A stretch of 7,024 nt of DNA from CAYLLT01 sp964591605 (GTDB taxonomy: Bacteria > Planctomycetota > Phycisphaerae > UBA1845 > PWPN01), in NCBI GenBank assembly GCA_964591605.1, contig CAZQEN010000384.1, forward strand, positions 1 to 7,024, written 5' to 3'. Of this stretch, positions 1-6,252 are shown piece after piece; positions within the stretch are counted from its first letter, which is position 1; every line of letters begins with the position of its first letter. Made by a program: the position numbers and the translations under genes. The notes beneath the pieces were generated by a model. It was given only the letters and a program-made list of their open reading frames with translations. It did not search any database and was not told the DNA's origin.

Positions 1-692
1 AGGACGTGCTCCGTGGAGATCTTCAGAAACCGCGACAGCTCCGAAATCTCGCGCAGTCCGTACGTCAGCAGCAGGCCCATGAAGTTCGCCCCCAGCCGGC
101 GCTGGTGGATGAACCCCGCCCCGATCGCGAACACGCCCTTCATCGCGGCGCACAGCTCGACGTCCACCACGTCCCGCGTCACGTCGAGGTGCAGCCGGTC
201 GCTCGAGAGGGCGTTGGTGAGCGCCAGCAGCTTGTGCACGTCGTCGCAGCCGAGCACCGCCTTGGCCGGCCGCCCGCCGGCAATCTCCTTCGAGATGTTC
301 GGGCCCGAGAGCACTGCCACCACCGCCCCCGGCAGCACGTCGGCGATGATCTGACTGGTGGTACGAAACGTGGTTCGCTCGAGGCCTTTCGACGCGGTCA
401 CGATGATCGGGTAGGGGGGCTGGCACCGCTCGCGGATCTGTTCGGCCACTTCGGTGACATGTGCCGAGGGCACCGCCATCACCAGGATGTCGGCCTCTCC
501 GGGCGCCGGATCGGTGAACGCCACTTCGACCAGGATCGAGGCCCGTTCCGTGCCGGCAATCCCTTTCAGGGCATCGCCGGTGGGCGCCAGGAGATCCGAC
601 GATCGGCACCAGAGGCGCACCGGCAGGCGCGGATTGAACAGCCCCGCCAGCGTCGTTCCCCAGCTCCCGGACCCGACGATGATGATGCTCAT
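1..692 (-). CDS. gpsA: Glycerol-3-phosphate dehydrogenase [NAD(P)+], GpsA-like, divergent; C-terminus cut by window edge
   Basis: This enzyme family reduces dihydroxyacetone phosphate to sn-glycerol 3-phosphate in the cytoplasm, which supplies the phospholipid backbone. The frame is open from ATG at 692 to the left edge, giving 230 complete codons of a family that is usually about 330 residues. Residues 4-16 carry the N-terminal Rossmann nucleotide loop (GSGSWGTTLA). TASKGLE at 99-105 and LSGPNISKEIAGG at 128-140 match the family's second and third signatures. K185 in AAMKGVFAIGAG fits the catalytic lysine. The signature around it is unusual: the common GVELGGALKN reads DVELCAAMKG, and the usual ALITRG segment reads LLLTYG (about 207-212), so its Arg is Tyr. 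The start is chosen because the beta-strand and glycine loop begin at once, behind a weak GCAGGG. The gene lies 100 bp downstream of a co-directional fabZ-type gene. It could be a divergent paralogue rather than the housekeeping copy. Confidence 0.88.
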   Translation of the reverse strand, partial: MSIIIVGSGSWGTTLAGLFNPRLPVRLWCRSSDLLAPTGDALKGIAGTERASILVEVAFTDPAPGEADILVMAVPSAHVTEVAEQIRERCQPPYPIIVTASKGLERTTFRTTSQIIADVLPGAVVAVLSGPNISKEIAGGRPAKAVLGCDDVHKLLALTNALSSDRLHLDVTRDVVDVELCAAMKGVFAIGAGFIHQRRLGANFMGLLLTYGLREISELSRFLKISTEHV

Positions 693-792
693 GAGCCCTG
701 CCCCGCGCCCGTGCGGACTGCGAATGGGACCGACACCCGGCGTCCCGGGCGGGCCACCGGCCACTCCCGCTCCGCAATCTGAGAGTGCAAGC

Positions 793-1278
793 TCAGATCG
801 GCATGCCGGTGAAGCGACCCTCAAATGCCATCTGGTTGTTCACGAACGCCTGCACGTCGCAGATCGTGCGTCGCGGCCGCACGTCGACGCCCTTCAGCAC
901 GAAATACATCCGCGCGGGCGGCGAAACCGCCAGTCGGAACTTCACATTGTCAACGCCTCCAAACCCGAGGAACTTGTCGCTGGGCTGAACCAGGTGCGTC
1001 ACGTAAGACGCCATCTGGGCGGCCGTCTCGATCATCAGCACGCCCGGCAGCAGCGGCCGTCCGGGAATGTGCCCGCGCACCCAGAACTCATCGCTGCGCA
1101 CTTCCCGCAGCGCGACGGCCAGCAGGTTGGGCACGTCAATATGGACCAGCCCGTCGAGCTGCATGAACTCGTGGCGGTGCGGGAGCTGCTGGTAGATCTG
1201 CTCGCGCGTGACGATGATCTGATCGAGATTGATGGTGGACAGATCCAGCAGAGGCGGGGCGGGCATACGGACCCCCAT
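793..1278 (-). CDS. fabZ: 3-hydroxyacyl-[acyl-carrier-protein] dehydratase, FabZ-type
   Basis: The predicted role is dehydration of (3R)-hydroxyacyl-ACP to trans-2-enoyl-ACP in the elongation cycle of fatty-acid synthesis. It would be a soluble hot-dog-fold enzyme acting as an oligomer. The 161 residues match the family's usual length of about 150. Visible signatures are LPHR at 32-35, an Asp at 42 in the strand that follows, and GHIPGRPLLPGVLMIETAAQ at 69-88. H70 and E84 are the expected catalytic pair, 14 residues apart as in E. coli FabZ. The ATG at 1278 has no clear ribosome site. An internal ATG at 1266 has GGGGG five bases upstream and would give a 157-residue protein, so the start is uncertain. 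A gpsA-type gene follows 100 bp downstream on the same strand, consistent with a lipid-precursor operon. A FabA or a related dehydratase is less likely given the LPHR and GHIPG motifs. Confidence 0.9.
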   Translation of the reverse strand: MGVRMPAPPLLDLSTINLDQIIVTREQIYQQLPHRHEFMQLDGLVHIDVPNLLAVALREVRSDEFWVRGHIPGRPLLPGVLMIETAAQMASYVTHLVQPSDKFLGFGGVDNVKFRLAVSPPARMYFVLKGVDVRPRRTICDVQAFVNNQMAFEGRFTGMPI

Positions 1279-1341
1279 CCGAAAAAGCGCAGGGACGACA
1301 GAACGCGGCTGAGAATGCTCTGCCCGCTCGGCCTCGGCAAG

Positions 1342-1354
1342 CCGCGGGTCGCGG
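1342..1354 (-). terminator. Possible weak terminator hairpin after the Hc1-like gene
   Basis: A perfect 5-bp stem (CCGCG/CGCGG) with a 3-nt loop lies 15-27 bases after the stop codon of the Hc1-like gene. On the minus strand it is followed only by CTT, so there is no proper U tract. It could attenuate readthrough into fabZ or simply be a GC-rich coincidence. Confidence 0.25.
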
Positions 1355-1368
1355 TGTGAGTCTGGCGG

Positions 1369-1548
1369 CTAATGCTGCTCGGACGATCGGACCTCGAGGA
1401 TCTTCTTGCGCACTTCCTGGGCTGCGTTCTTGATGTCCTGCATGGACTTGCGAACGCGGGTCCCTGCCGCCTTGTTGCCGCCTTCCGCCTTGGCCACGTC
1501 GTCGGCAGCCGCTTCGACCAGACGTTTCAGATTCTCGTATTCCTGCAT
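1369..1548 (-). CDS. Histone H1-like Hc1-family small DNA-binding protein
   Basis: The 59-residue product starts MQEYENLKRLVEAA and has the Hc1-family core AKAEGGNKAAGTRVRKSM at 19-36. It then has a Lys/Arg-rich helix, DIKNAAQEVRKKILEVR, at 38-54. The core resembles the N-terminal part of chlamydial HctA (KAEKGNKAAAQRVR). The lysine/alanine-rich tail of HctA is absent, leaving a two-helix amphipathic core. From the family, the expected role is nucleoid binding or compaction; this is not shown for short forms. I chose ATG 1548 because GGAG lies 10 bases upstream and relatives open with a similar MQE/MDE start. The frame also offers ATG 1587, adding 13 residues, but that ATG lies inside a leader hairpin. 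It sits between the vWA gene and fabZ, with its own predicted promoter. Family assignment is fairly secure from the core motif; function is inferred. Confidence 0.8.
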   Translation of the reverse strand: MQEYENLKRLVEAAADDVAKAEGGNKAAGTRVRKSMQDIKNAAQEVRKKILEVRSSEQH

Positions 1549-1581
1549 CCGTTCAATACTCCGTTTAGAAACGCGTACCCC

Positions 1582-1631
1582 GCCCATCTGCGTGTGCCGA
1601 CGGATGGGCCGTTGGGACTCGTGCTCGAGTC
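1582..1631 (-). promoter_or_regulatory. Two-hairpin 5' leader of the Hc1-like gene
   Basis: Between the predicted promoter and ATG 1548 are two inverted repeats. The first is GACTCG at 1616-1621 against CGAGTC at 1626-1631, a perfect 6-bp stem with a 4-nt loop. The second is GCCCATC at 1582-1588 against GATGGGC at 1603-1609, a perfect 7-bp stem with a 14-nt loop. If transcription starts near 1634, the first hairpin would cap the 5' end of the mRNA. The second would bury the alternative ATG at 1587. It may be an mRNA-stabilising leader or an operator; the sequence does not decide. Confidence 0.4.
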
Positions 1632-1640
1632 AGGGCGCGG

Positions 1641-1668
1641 AGTCTAGCAAACTCAACGCCGATTGCAA
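1641..1668 (-). promoter_or_regulatory. Candidate sigma70-type promoter for the Hc1-like gene
   Basis: On the minus strand, TTGCAA (1668-1663) stands 16 bases before TAGACT (1646-1641), which is preceded by TGC and so resembles an extended -10 element. Each hexamer matches the consensus at 4 of 6 positions. The predicted start near 1634 would leave a leader of about 86 nt. It lies in the gap after the vWA gene stop, so the Hc1-like gene, and possibly fabZ-gpsA, could be transcribed independently of it. Confidence 0.4.
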
Positions 1669-1695
1669 AGGGCATCCACGGCCGCAGAGCTTCGA

Positions 1696-3894
1696 CTATC
1701 TCGCGACCGGGGCCGTCGCCGGGGCTTGCGGCTCCGGGTGGTCACCGGGTAGGACGGAAGTCCGTCTAATCCCGTAAAACCTGTTGGAGAAGAGACTTTC
1801 GATAAACATCAGCACCAACAGGGCCAGGCCGAGCGGGACCGCCAGCCCAAAGCCTGTGCTCGTGGGAACCGCCCCGCCGGCCAGCACCACCGGATCGTGG
1901 ACGATTTGCGTTCGACCGGCCGGCAGACGCCCCATCAGCTCCGGATCCTCGACGCGCGACAGATCGGACTCGGCCTCCCGCACGTTCACGCTGTAGGTCA
2001 GTAGAACGTCCCGACAGGCCGCATCCGTACACAACTGATACGCCCCCGCGCTCGCGGTCGGCACCAGCACGCGAGCCCCTTCCGCCTCCACTGTCAGCGT
2101 CGAGGGGCCACCCGTCTGGTACACCGAGGTCACCCCCGGCTGGGTCAGCGTGAGGGCAACGCCTTGGCCGGCTGCGTAGGAGCCCGCGCCCTCCGCCCGG
2201 GGCCCCAACTCGCCCAGTATGGTCTGCAGCAGAACGAGAAACGGGGCCGCCTGGGTTCCGAACTGGCCCCACTCGCGCTGCGGCGAGAAGGCCATCAGCA
2301 CGATTCGCCCGCTGCCGATCGCACGCTCGAGCAGGGCCGGCTGCCCGTCGACGAACGGCGCGATCACGTGGCTGCCCTGCATCAGCGGCCCGACCCGGAG
2401 ACGCCGGAACGCCCGCGGCGCGTTGATCGAGTCCACGTCGCCCGAGGCGAACGGGCGCAGATACGGGTGTGATAGCTCCGCCGCGGCCAGGCCCATCGGC
2501 GGATCAAGCGGCTCGACACCCAGAATCGGCGCGGGCAGCGGCGTCGTGCCCGTGTAACCCGCTTCCAGCACATGCGAGCCCGGCACCACCAGCACGGATC
2601 CGCCCGACCGCGCGAATGCCTCGAGTCGTCTCCACTGCGCGTCGGTGACCCCCGGCAGGTCCGCCAGGATGACGATGAATGCGTCGATCTGCGGGCGGCT
2701 GTCCCACGACGCGGGTGTTCGCAGATCGAGTGCGAATCGATGCTGACCGGCCGGCTGGGCCGGCGGCGCCACCATGGCCCGCAGAAGACCCGGTACTTCC
2801 GAATGACTCTCGTCCCCGACCAAAAGCACCCGCGGCGTCGCCCCCGCCGAGACCGTGGCGAAACGCTCATCGTCGCAGGCCATCGCATCCTCAGGATCCA
2901 GGTGCACCGCGATGCGATGCGGGCCCGCGTCCAGCGGGGGCACCTGGATCGTCACGTCCTGCCGGCTGCCCGGCTCCAGCGCCGCCAGCGCCTGGACGCC
3001 CCGCCGCTGGCCGTCGACCGCGATCGAGAGCTGGTGCGTGTCCGCACGGATCCCGTCCGACGTCACCGCGACCGTCAACTCCGAAGGGCGGCTGGTGGGG
3101 ACGAGCGATGCGGGGGCCCGCGGCCAGCTCAGGCTCAGGTTCGGTGATTCCGCCTGCCCCACGTCCAGCACAAACAGACCCGACATCTCCGGCGGCGGGC
3201 TGGGCAGGGGACCCGACCAGGAAGATCGCGTCATGTCAGTGAAGAGGTAGATCTCGCGAACCTTGTGCCGCGCATGCCGCAGCATGGCATAGCTCTGCTC
3301 CAGCAGCCGCAGCGCGCTCACATCGTGATCCGCCGGGGCGAGCCGGTTCAGGTACGTCGGCGCGGCGGACGGCTCCATCCAGGTCGGCGGAATCTTCTGC
3401 GGCGGGCCCGTCACCAGCGCGATCTGCGAGCCGGCGGGAAAGCGGGTCGTGTCTTCCAGCAGCGATCGCGCATGCCCGATGGCCCAGGCCAGCCGCGTCT
3501 GACCCTGAAACCGGTAACCCATGCTCGCCGAGTTGTCGAACGCGAACACCGCCGAGACGGGCAGGCCCGGCGGGTGCTGCGGCCCCGCCGATGCGGCCGC
3601 CGTCCCCGGTCGATACCCCGGCCGCATCAGAAGCCCGACCAGGAGAAGCACCACCGCGATGCGGCACGCCAGCAGCAGGAAGCGCTTGAGCCGGTGCGTG
3701 CGATTCGCGGTCTGATGCGCCTGCAGCAGGAATCGCAGCGTCGGCAGCACCTGCCGCCGCGTCCGGGGACGAAGCATGAGGTGGATCAGCACCGGAATCG
3801 TGGCTGCCAGCGCACCCCACACCATCATCGGCGCCCCGAACTCGATCGCGGCCACAACGGGTGGAACCATCATCCAAGTGCATCCGCTCACCAT
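1696..3894 (-). CDS. BatA-domain / von Willebrand factor A membrane protein with double N-terminal transmembrane anchor
   Basis: This is a large membrane protein of the BatA N-terminal (aerotolerance-regulator) class, common in Planctomycetes and Bacteroidetes. Two N-terminal hydrophobic segments (about 21-40 and 71-90) flank a basic IPVLIHLMLRPRTRRQ stretch typical of the BatA-N domain. A vWA domain follows from about 113. Its MIDAS motif is intact as DNSAS (D120, S122, S124), and LFTD at 217-220 matches a later vWA strand. A middle region, about 354-440, resembles a glutamine-amidotransferase-like fold (PRVLLVGD, then LEAFARSGGSVLVVPG). A C-terminal helix at about 683-703 precedes NRFYG. 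Topology suggests the large soluble part is outside the cytoplasm, between the second and last helices. The start is uncertain: ATGs at 3873 and 3870 are alternatives, and a TACAAT box just upstream would make 3894 nearly leaderless. No MoxR ATPase, BatB or DUF58 partner is in view. Its exact role is unknown; metal-dependent protein binding is inferred from the MIDAS. Confidence 0.85.
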   Translation of the reverse strand: MVSGCTWMMVPPVVAAIEFGAPMMVWGALAATIPVLIHLMLRPRTRRQVLPTLRFLLQAHQTANRTHRLKRFLLLACRIAVVLLLVGLLMRPGYRPGTAAASAGPQHPPGLPVSAVFAFDNSASMGYRFQGQTRLAWAIGHARSLLEDTTRFPAGSQIALVTGPPQKIPPTWMEPSAAPTYLNRLAPADHDVSALRLLEQSYAMLRHARHKVREIYLFTDMTRSSWSGPLPSPPPEMSGLFVLDVGQAESPNLSLSWPRAPASLVPTSRPSELTVAVTSDGIRADTHQLSIAVDGQRRGVQALAALEPGSRQDVTIQVPPLDAGPHRIAVHLDPEDAMACDDERFATVSAGATPRVLLVGDESHSEVPGLLRAMVAPPAQPAGQHRFALDLRTPASWDSRPQIDAFIVILADLPGVTDAQWRRLEAFARSGGSVLVVPGSHVLEAGYTGTTPLPAPILGVEPLDPPMGLAAAELSHPYLRPFASGDVDSINAPRAFRRLRVGPLMQGSHVIAPFVDGQPALLERAIGSGRIVLMAFSPQREWGQFGTQAAPFLVLLQTILGELGPRAEGAGSYAAGQGVALTLTQPGVTSVYQTGGPSTLTVEAEGARVLVPTASAGAYQLCTDAACRDVLLTYSVNVREAESDLSRVEDPELMGRLPAGRTQIVHDPVVLAGGAVPTSTGFGLAVPLGLALLVLMFIESLFSNRFYGIRRTSVLPGDHPEPQAPATAPVAR

Positions 3895-3902
3895 GCGCCG
3901 CT

Positions 3903-3936
3903 ATTGTACGCGTCCACACGGAATCAACCGAGTCCG
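3903..3936 (-). promoter_or_regulatory. Candidate promoter and dyad upstream of the vWA gene
   Basis: On the minus strand TACAAT (3908-3903) matches five of six bases of the -10 consensus and lies 8 bases before ATG 3894. No good -35 box stands at 16-18 bases. Instead that position holds an imperfect dyad: CGGAATC at 3919-3925 and GAGTCCG at 3930-3936, 7-bp arms with one mismatch and a 4-bp spacer. The dyad would cover the spacer and -35 zone, as an operator might. It is centrally placed in the divergent region, so it could also serve the plus-strand gene. The evidence is a pattern only. Confidence 0.35.
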
Positions 3937-3960
3937 GCGCAGAGCGGGAACGCAGAATGA

Positions 3961-3989
3961 TTGACAGCTCATGGCCAATACCAGATAGA
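3961..3989 (+). promoter_or_regulatory. Candidate promoter of the glycosidase-like gene
   Basis: A perfect -35 consensus TTGACA (3961-3966) is followed after exactly 17 bases by GATAGA (3984-3989), a poor -10 match (3 of 6). The implied start site near 3996 would fall on or next to ATG 3997, giving a leaderless mRNA. The alternative is that TTGACA is coincidental and the GAGAG at 3987-3991 serves as ribosome-binding site on a longer transcript. Confidence 0.3.
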
Positions 3990-3996
3990 GAGCTTC

Positions 3997-5997
3997 ATGA
4001 GACGAATCAGCCTGCTGACGTATATTCCGGCGCTTGCCGCGTTGTGCTCCATCGCCGCCGGGAGTGAGCCGCAGTCCCTGGCCACGAGCGAGGTAGAGGC
4101 GTGGATCCGGCACCTCGTGCCTCTGCCCAGGAAGATCGAGCTCAAAGAGCGAGTCTGCGTTCCTGCTCGCGGCGTCCGTGTCATCGTGCCAGATGATGCG
4201 CCCGCACTCGTCCGCCAGGCGGCCACGGAGCTGCGCGAGGCGATGGGTGCGTCTGCCGGGGATCCAGACACGCCCGCGTTCAGCCTGGAACTGAGCACGG
4301 ATGCGGGTCAGGCCCCGTCGCTCGCCGATCTCCCCAACCACGACCAGGCCTACGCGGTCCGCCCCACGCCGCACGGCGACGGCCTCGTGCTCATCGGCGG
4401 CAGCCCCCGGGGCCTCTACTACGCCGCCAAGACGCTGCAGCAGTTCATCATCGCCCGCCGCCAGGGTGAGCAGGTACTGATCCCGCTGGTCACGATCACC
4501 GACTGGCCCGACCTCCAGGCCCGCGGCCTCTGGGGCAGCGACAGCGCCGGCCAGCTCAAGTGGATGTCCGACCGTAAGATGAACTTCGACGAACAGATCG
4601 CCCGCAACACCGTCACTGCAGACAGACGCTGCGAGATCGGCCTGAGCGGCAGCAAGCAGCGGATCATCGACGAGGGGCCCACCTGGGGCATCGACCCGGT
4701 GCCGGTGATCCTGCACCTCGAACAACTCTCGCGGACCGGCATCTTTGGCGCCTATCCCGACCTCATCGCCAAAGATGGAAAGCCCGGCACAGTCTGCTAC
4801 TCAAATCCGACATTCGTGGACGTTCTGGCGAACTGGCTCGTCCTGTGGCGCGGCCAGCCCGGCGTCAAGACGGTTGACGTGTGGATGGCCGAGAACCTGG
4901 GCGGCCAGCCCGGTTGTCAGTGTGAATCATGCCGCCGCGAAGACCGCAACGTGCTCGAAGCCCGCGCCATCGTCGCCGCATGGAAAAAGGCCCGCCAGAC
5001 GCATCCTGATCTTGGGCTTTACACCCTCACCAGCGAAGAGACCGAGAAGAGCAATCCCCGCGTCTTCCAGGAGCTCCCGCGCGAGATCCGCATCTGGTAC
5101 TACCACAGCCTCTTCACCTACAACTCCAGCGAATCGCCGATGATCCGCCCGTACCTCGTCGACGCGATCCGCGAAGGACGCCGGCTCGGCGTGTGCCTCA
5201 ATCTCTGTGCCGCCGTCGGGTTCAACCAGCCTTTCACCGGCGCCCACTTCGTTCACCACCGCATGAACGAATTCGTGGACAAGAAGCTCTCGGGCTTCAT
5301 GGGCTACGCCACGCCGCGGGTCTGCAGCAATGAATTCAACGTCGAGGCGGCCGCCGAGTGGGGCTGGAACGCCAGAGGCCGCTCCCCCCACGAGTTCGCC
5401 CTCTCCTGGGCCGTCCGGCAGGGTTTCAAAGACCCCGAGAGGTTCGCCCAGTGGTCCGACACGATCGGCCCGGTGGCCTGGGACATTTACGGCAGCGAAT
5501 GGCCCAGCGGCCAGAAACGCAAGCGCCCCGGCCGCATGGCCACCCTCCTGAAAGAAGGCAACGTGCCCGAACTCGGTTCCTCGCTGAGCGAGGGTGGCTT
5601 TCGCATCCCCTGGTCCGACATCAGGACCCCCGACCAATTGAATCGCGACGTGGCCCAGGCCGCACGCGCCCTGCAACTCGCCCGTGACATGGACATCGAC
5701 GCGTTGATCCAGGAAAGCCTCGTCATCCAGGGCTACATCCACTCGCTCAAGGCACTCTGGGAGCTCAAACAGCTCGTCAAGCCCTCCGGTGTGGCTGACT
5801 CGGACAAGTCGTCCGCCCGCCGGTGGTTCACGATGTACGCCGAGGGCCTCGGGCAGGCCCGCAACGCCCTGCGGGCCTGGGAAGCCTCACTCGAAAGCTG
5901 CGGCGGCCGACATTACGGCTTCCGCGGCGGTGACATCCTGGCCGACATGATCGACGAAATGAACGCCACCGCCGCCGACCTGGGCTGCCGGCCGTGA
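3997..5997 (+). CDS. Exported glycoside hydrolase-like protein: GH20-type N-terminal domain plus DUF4838/GH163-like barrel
   Basis: The 666-residue product begins MRRISLLTYIPALAALCSIAAGS, a signal peptide probably cleaved near residue 22-23, so it is exported. Residues about 40-165 match the zincin-like N-terminal domain found before GH20 barrels: DQAYAVRPTPHGDGLVLIGG, then SPRGLYYAAKTLQQF. The linker TDWPDLQARGLWG at 168-180 resembles the GH20 DxPxxxxRG entry to a TIM barrel. The barrel differs from true GH20: no HxTDD or GGDE motif is seen. It has VCYSNP at 266-271, WMAEN at 296-300 and a C-x-C-x2-C cluster at 307-312, features I associate with DUF4838/GH163-like proteins. A helical C-terminal part (about 540-666) follows. 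The expected substrate class is N-acetylhexosamine glycans, but this is inferred from the fold only. The start at 3997 is chosen over an in-frame TTG at 3961 because the signal peptide begins there, behind GAGAG. Confidence 0.8.
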   Translation: MRRISLLTYIPALAALCSIAAGSEPQSLATSEVEAWIRHLVPLPRKIELKERVCVPARGVRVIVPDDAPALVRQAATELREAMGASAGDPDTPAFSLELSTDAGQAPSLADLPNHDQAYAVRPTPHGDGLVLIGGSPRGLYYAAKTLQQFIIARRQGEQVLIPLVTITDWPDLQARGLWGSDSAGQLKWMSDRKMNFDEQIARNTVTADRRCEIGLSGSKQRIIDEGPTWGIDPVPVILHLEQLSRTGIFGAYPDLIAKDGKPGTVCYSNPTFVDVLANWLVLWRGQPGVKTVDVWMAENLGGQPGCQCESCRREDRNVLEARAIVAAWKKARQTHPDLGLYTLTSEETEKSNPRVFQELPREIRIWYYHSLFTYNSSESPMIRPYLVDAIREGRRLGVCLNLCAAVGFNQPFTGAHFVHHRMNEFVDKKLSGFMGYATPRVCSNEFNVEAAAEWGWNARGRSPHEFALSWAVRQGFKDPERFAQWSDTIGPVAWDIYGSEWPSGQKRKRPGRMATLLKEGNVPELGSSLSEGGFRIPWSDIRTPDQLNRDVAQAARALQLARDMDIDALIQESLVIQGYIHSLKALWELKQLVKPSGVADSDKSSARRWFTMYAEGLGQARNALRAWEASLESCGGRHYGFRGGDILADMIDEMNATAADLGCRP

Positions 5998-6017
5998 CCC
6001 CCGCCGCAACGGACGGG

Positions 6018-6050
6018 CGCGGCCATGGCTGCCGCGGGTGGGCCGCTTTT
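6018..6050 (+). terminator. Terminator-like hairpins after the glycosidase-like gene
   Basis: About 20 bases after the stop codon, CGCGGC (6018-6023) pairs with GCCGCG (6031-6036) across a 7-nt loop. Overlapping it, GCGG (6034-6037) pairs with CCGC (6043-6046) across 5 nt and is followed immediately by TTTT (6047-6050). The two stems compete for the same bases. The second has the shape of an intrinsic terminator with a short stem and a short U tract. Confidence 0.4.
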
Positions 6051-6065
6051 GCGCTGTGTCACCTT

Positions 6066-6082
6066 GCCTGGCGCCGTCAGGC
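6066..6082 (+). terminator. Second small hairpin in the convergent gap
   Basis: GCCTG (6066-6070) pairs with CAGGC (6078-6082). A G-U and a C-G pair can extend it to seven pairs with a 3-nt loop. It is followed by TTCG rather than a U run, so termination is doubtful. It may act as a backup 3' hairpin. Confidence 0.22.
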
Positions 6083-6104
6083 TTCGAATCGTCGTTCTCT
6101 GACA

Positions 6105-6221
6105 GCGTGTGTGAGAAGCTCGATCAGAGCCGTGCCCGTGAGAAAGCGGCCTACGATCACGCTGAAGAACCCGCACCCTGACAGTCGGGGCTCTGCTGGT
6201 TTGACCGCTTCTCGCACACGC
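6105..6221 (+). repeat. 117-bp nested inverted repeat between convergent genes
   Basis: The outer arms are 15 nt: GCGTGTGTGAGAAGC (6105-6119) and GCTTCTCGCACACGC (6207-6221). They are complementary at 14 positions, and the one exception becomes a G-U pair if the plus strand is transcribed. Inside them nest CAGAGCC/GGCTCTG (6125-6131 / 6189-6195), GTGC/GCAC (6132-6135 / 6173-6176) and CGTGA/TCACG (6137-6141 / 6157-6161), all in compatible order. No coding frame here is convincing. Flanks CTGACA (6099-6104) and CTGATA (6223-6228) are similar but not identical. It could be a structured RNA, a long 3' hairpin of the upstream mRNA, or a MITE-like relic. Confidence 0.55.
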
Positions 6222-6252
6222 GCTGATACCCGCATAAACCACTGGCGAGGGC

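Noticed and set aside
693..792. GC-rich palindromic bits (such as GGCCGGTGGCC) between fabZ and gpsA considered as a terminator or promoter
   Set aside because: The stems are only about 4 bp with no U tract, and no plausible -35/-10 pair was found.
454..1359. A 301-codon plus-strand open frame antisense to gpsA and fabZ
   Set aside because: It runs opposite two well-recognised genes, has no family similarity that I can see, and long antisense frames are expected in GC-rich coding DNA.
3961..3963. TTG as start codon of the glycosidase-like gene
   Set aside because: It would put 12 residues before a complete signal peptide that starts at ATG 3997; the TTG fits better as part of a TTGACA box.
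3901..4725. A 274-codon minus-strand open frame opposite the glycosidase-like gene
   Set aside because: Its composition (many Gly, Ala, Arg, Asp-Glu runs) is typical of a mirror frame, and the plus-strand protein has a signal peptide and domains.
4927..5742. A 271-codon minus-strand open frame within the glycosidase-like gene
   Set aside because: Same reason: it is a shadow of a convincing plus-strand coding region.
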